Below are positions 22,584 through 23,715 of a DNA stretch of 23,715 nt, piece after piece. The notes below the pieces were generated by a model that did not search any database, was not told where the DNA came from, and saw nothing but the letters and a program-made list of their open reading frames with translations. The position numbers and the translations under genes are program-made. Position 1 is the first letter of the stretch. Each line of letters begins with the position of its first letter. Source of the DNA: HGM11416 sp034104345 (GTDB lineage Bacteria > Bacillota > Clostridia > Christensenellales > Borkfalkiaceae); NCBI GenBank assembly GCA_034104345.1, contig JAXEDY010000018.1, positions 1-23,715 on the forward strand, in the 5' to 3' direction.

Positions 22584-23715
22584 CTATTTTATCTTTATAA
22601 TCCCATCTAAACATTTCACCGAGGTAATAGACCGATAATTCCAATCAACCCCTTTTTCAATTTTTCCCCATTGTTTTTTTAGTCCAAGATAAGTTACACT
22701 TGTTAGCTCATTGCAATAATAAAAAGCTTCATAACCGATTGACATTACGCTGCAAGGTATTACTACATTTGCAAGTTTGCCACAATTACAGAACGCATCT
22801 GCACTGATTGACGTTATACTGTTAGAAATCACAGCACTCTTAAGTTCACTGCAATCAAGAAACACTCCATCGCCGATTGAGGTCACACTGTCAGGAATAA
22901 CAATGTTTGTAAGTTTACTGCACTTACGAAACGAATCTTCGCCGATTGAAGTCACACTGTCAGGAATAACAATGCTTGTAAGTCCAATACAATTAGAGAA
23001 TGCTCCATCGCCGATTGAAGTCACACTTCCGTCGCTTGGTATAACACTATTTTTACAACCTAAAATTAGCCTTTTAGTTTTTGTTTCAATAAGGCAATTT
23101 TTTTCACAATAATATTGTTTATTGTCCTCCATCACATCAATACTTGTAAGTCCGCTACATCCACCAAACGCAAAAGATGGTATCGTCTTAACGTTCTTAC
23201 CTATTATAATACTAGATAGTTTACCACAATCTTCGAATATAGTCCCTATAAATGAGTCTGCCGTCACATCAACAGCATTCCACATTATGCTCGTAAGTTC
23301 ACAGCAATTAGCAAACGCCTCATCACCAATTTTATTTACGCTATCAGGAATCGTAATGTTCGTAAGTCCACCACAATTAGAGAATGCCCCATAACCGATT
23401 GAGGTTAAACCATTCGGTATTACGATACTCGTAAGGTTATCACGATAGTTAAATGCAAAATCACCGATTGAAATTACGCCATCGGGAATGACAACAACAG
23501 ATGAGTCGCCAATATATTTTACTAACACTCCGTCCTTTATCTCAAAATCGGATAAGTTTGAAGGCGGCAAGGCTCTTTTCGTTTGTATAGATACTGAAGA
23601 TTCAACTACAAGTTTCTCGTCGTTTGAAATGCAAGCACCGTTTAAGCCAAAAGCAATAAAAAGCATATTTAAGCATGAACAAATGACTTTTTCTGAAAAG
23701 CCCTCGTCCTCCAAC
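22584..23715 (-). CDS. Second BspA-like LRR protein (N-terminus outside the window)
   Basis: The frame is open to the right edge. Its first visible residues, LEDEGFSEKVICSCLN, correspond to residue 74 onward of the other LRR protein, so about 75 residues are missing beyond the window and the apparent TTG start is internal. After the shared N-terminal domain and linker come about ten LRR_5 repeats (VIPDSVTSIGDGAFSNC type). They are interrupted around residues 185-225 by a non-repeat insert (YYCEKNCLIETKTKRLILGC) often seen in this family. The C-terminal cap (GLKKQWGKIEKGVDW, then SITSVKCLDGIIKIK) resembles that of the first copy. The first 251 bases are about 97% identical to the first copy, while the repeats differ. 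Confidence 0.82.
   Translation of the reverse strand, partial: LEDEGFSEKVICSCLNMLFIAFGLNGACISNDEKLVVESSVSIQTKRALPPSNLSDFEIKDGVLVKYIGDSSVVVIPDGVISIGDFAFNYRDNLTSIVIPNGLTSIGYGAFSNCGGLTNITIPDSVNKIGDEAFANCCELTSIMWNAVDVTADSFIGTIFEDCGKLSSIIIGKNVKTIPSFAFGGCSGLTSIDVMEDNKQYYCEKNCLIETKTKRLILGCKNSVIPSDGSVTSIGDGAFSNCIGLTSIVIPDSVTSIGEDSFRKCSKLTNIVIPDSVTSIGDGVFLDCSELKSAVISNSITSISADAFCNCGKLANVVIPCSVMSIGYEAFYYCNELTSVTYLGLKKQWGKIEKGVDWNYRSITSVKCLDGIIKIK

Noticed and set aside
23714..23715. TTG start of the second LRR gene at the right edge
   Set aside because: Alignment with the first LRR protein shows this Leu is internal (KLEDEGFSEK), so the gene continues beyond the window.

Overview
The window looks like chromosomal DNA of an uncultured, gut-type Clostridia (Bacillota) bacterium, perhaps Christensenellales-like. 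The clues are purine-rich Shine-Dalgarno sites (AAAGGAG/AGGAGG), AT-rich intergenic DNA with strong intrinsic terminators, a tRNA with encoded CCA, a surface protein with CxxC repeats and a non-LPXTG tail, and BspA-like leucine-rich repeats. The taxonomic placement is inference.

Left part (1-8.9 kb): the tail of an unidentified gene, then a CNNM/CBS membrane protein and a patatin-like phospholipase on the + strand. Two overlapping tiny genes (40 and 45 codons) follow on the - strand and share a bidirectional terminator with the patatin gene. Next is an Sfp-type 4'-phosphopantetheinyl transferase (+). A divergent pair then forms a likely glycan-oriented unit: a large secreted, surface-anchored protein (-) and a sialate O-acetylesterase-like lipoprotein (+). 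Their promoters share an identical 13-nt element at identical spacing from TATAAT.

Middle (8.9-14.7 kb): a 270-bp non-coding element made of many short hairpins, a heterodimeric ABC exporter operon (-), a ZIP metal transporter (-), and a tRNA-Ala(GGC) with its own promoter (+).

Right part (14.7-23.7 kb): a run of - strand genes that looks like an accessory island beside the tRNA. In transcription order it holds a BspA-like LRR protein (cut by the window edge), a 63-residue six-Cys protein, a second LRR protein, a compact SF1 helicase-like ATPase, two large unrecognised proteins, a HIRAN-domain protein and a transglutaminase-fold protein. None of the complete proteins has a signal peptide. 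The HIRAN protein and the LRR proteins share an N-terminal helical domain of about 95 residues, which ties DNA-type modules and repeat-type binding modules into one locus. This shared-adaptor locus is the best candidate here for an undescribed system. Its role (a conflict or stress system is the natural guess) is not shown by the sequence.
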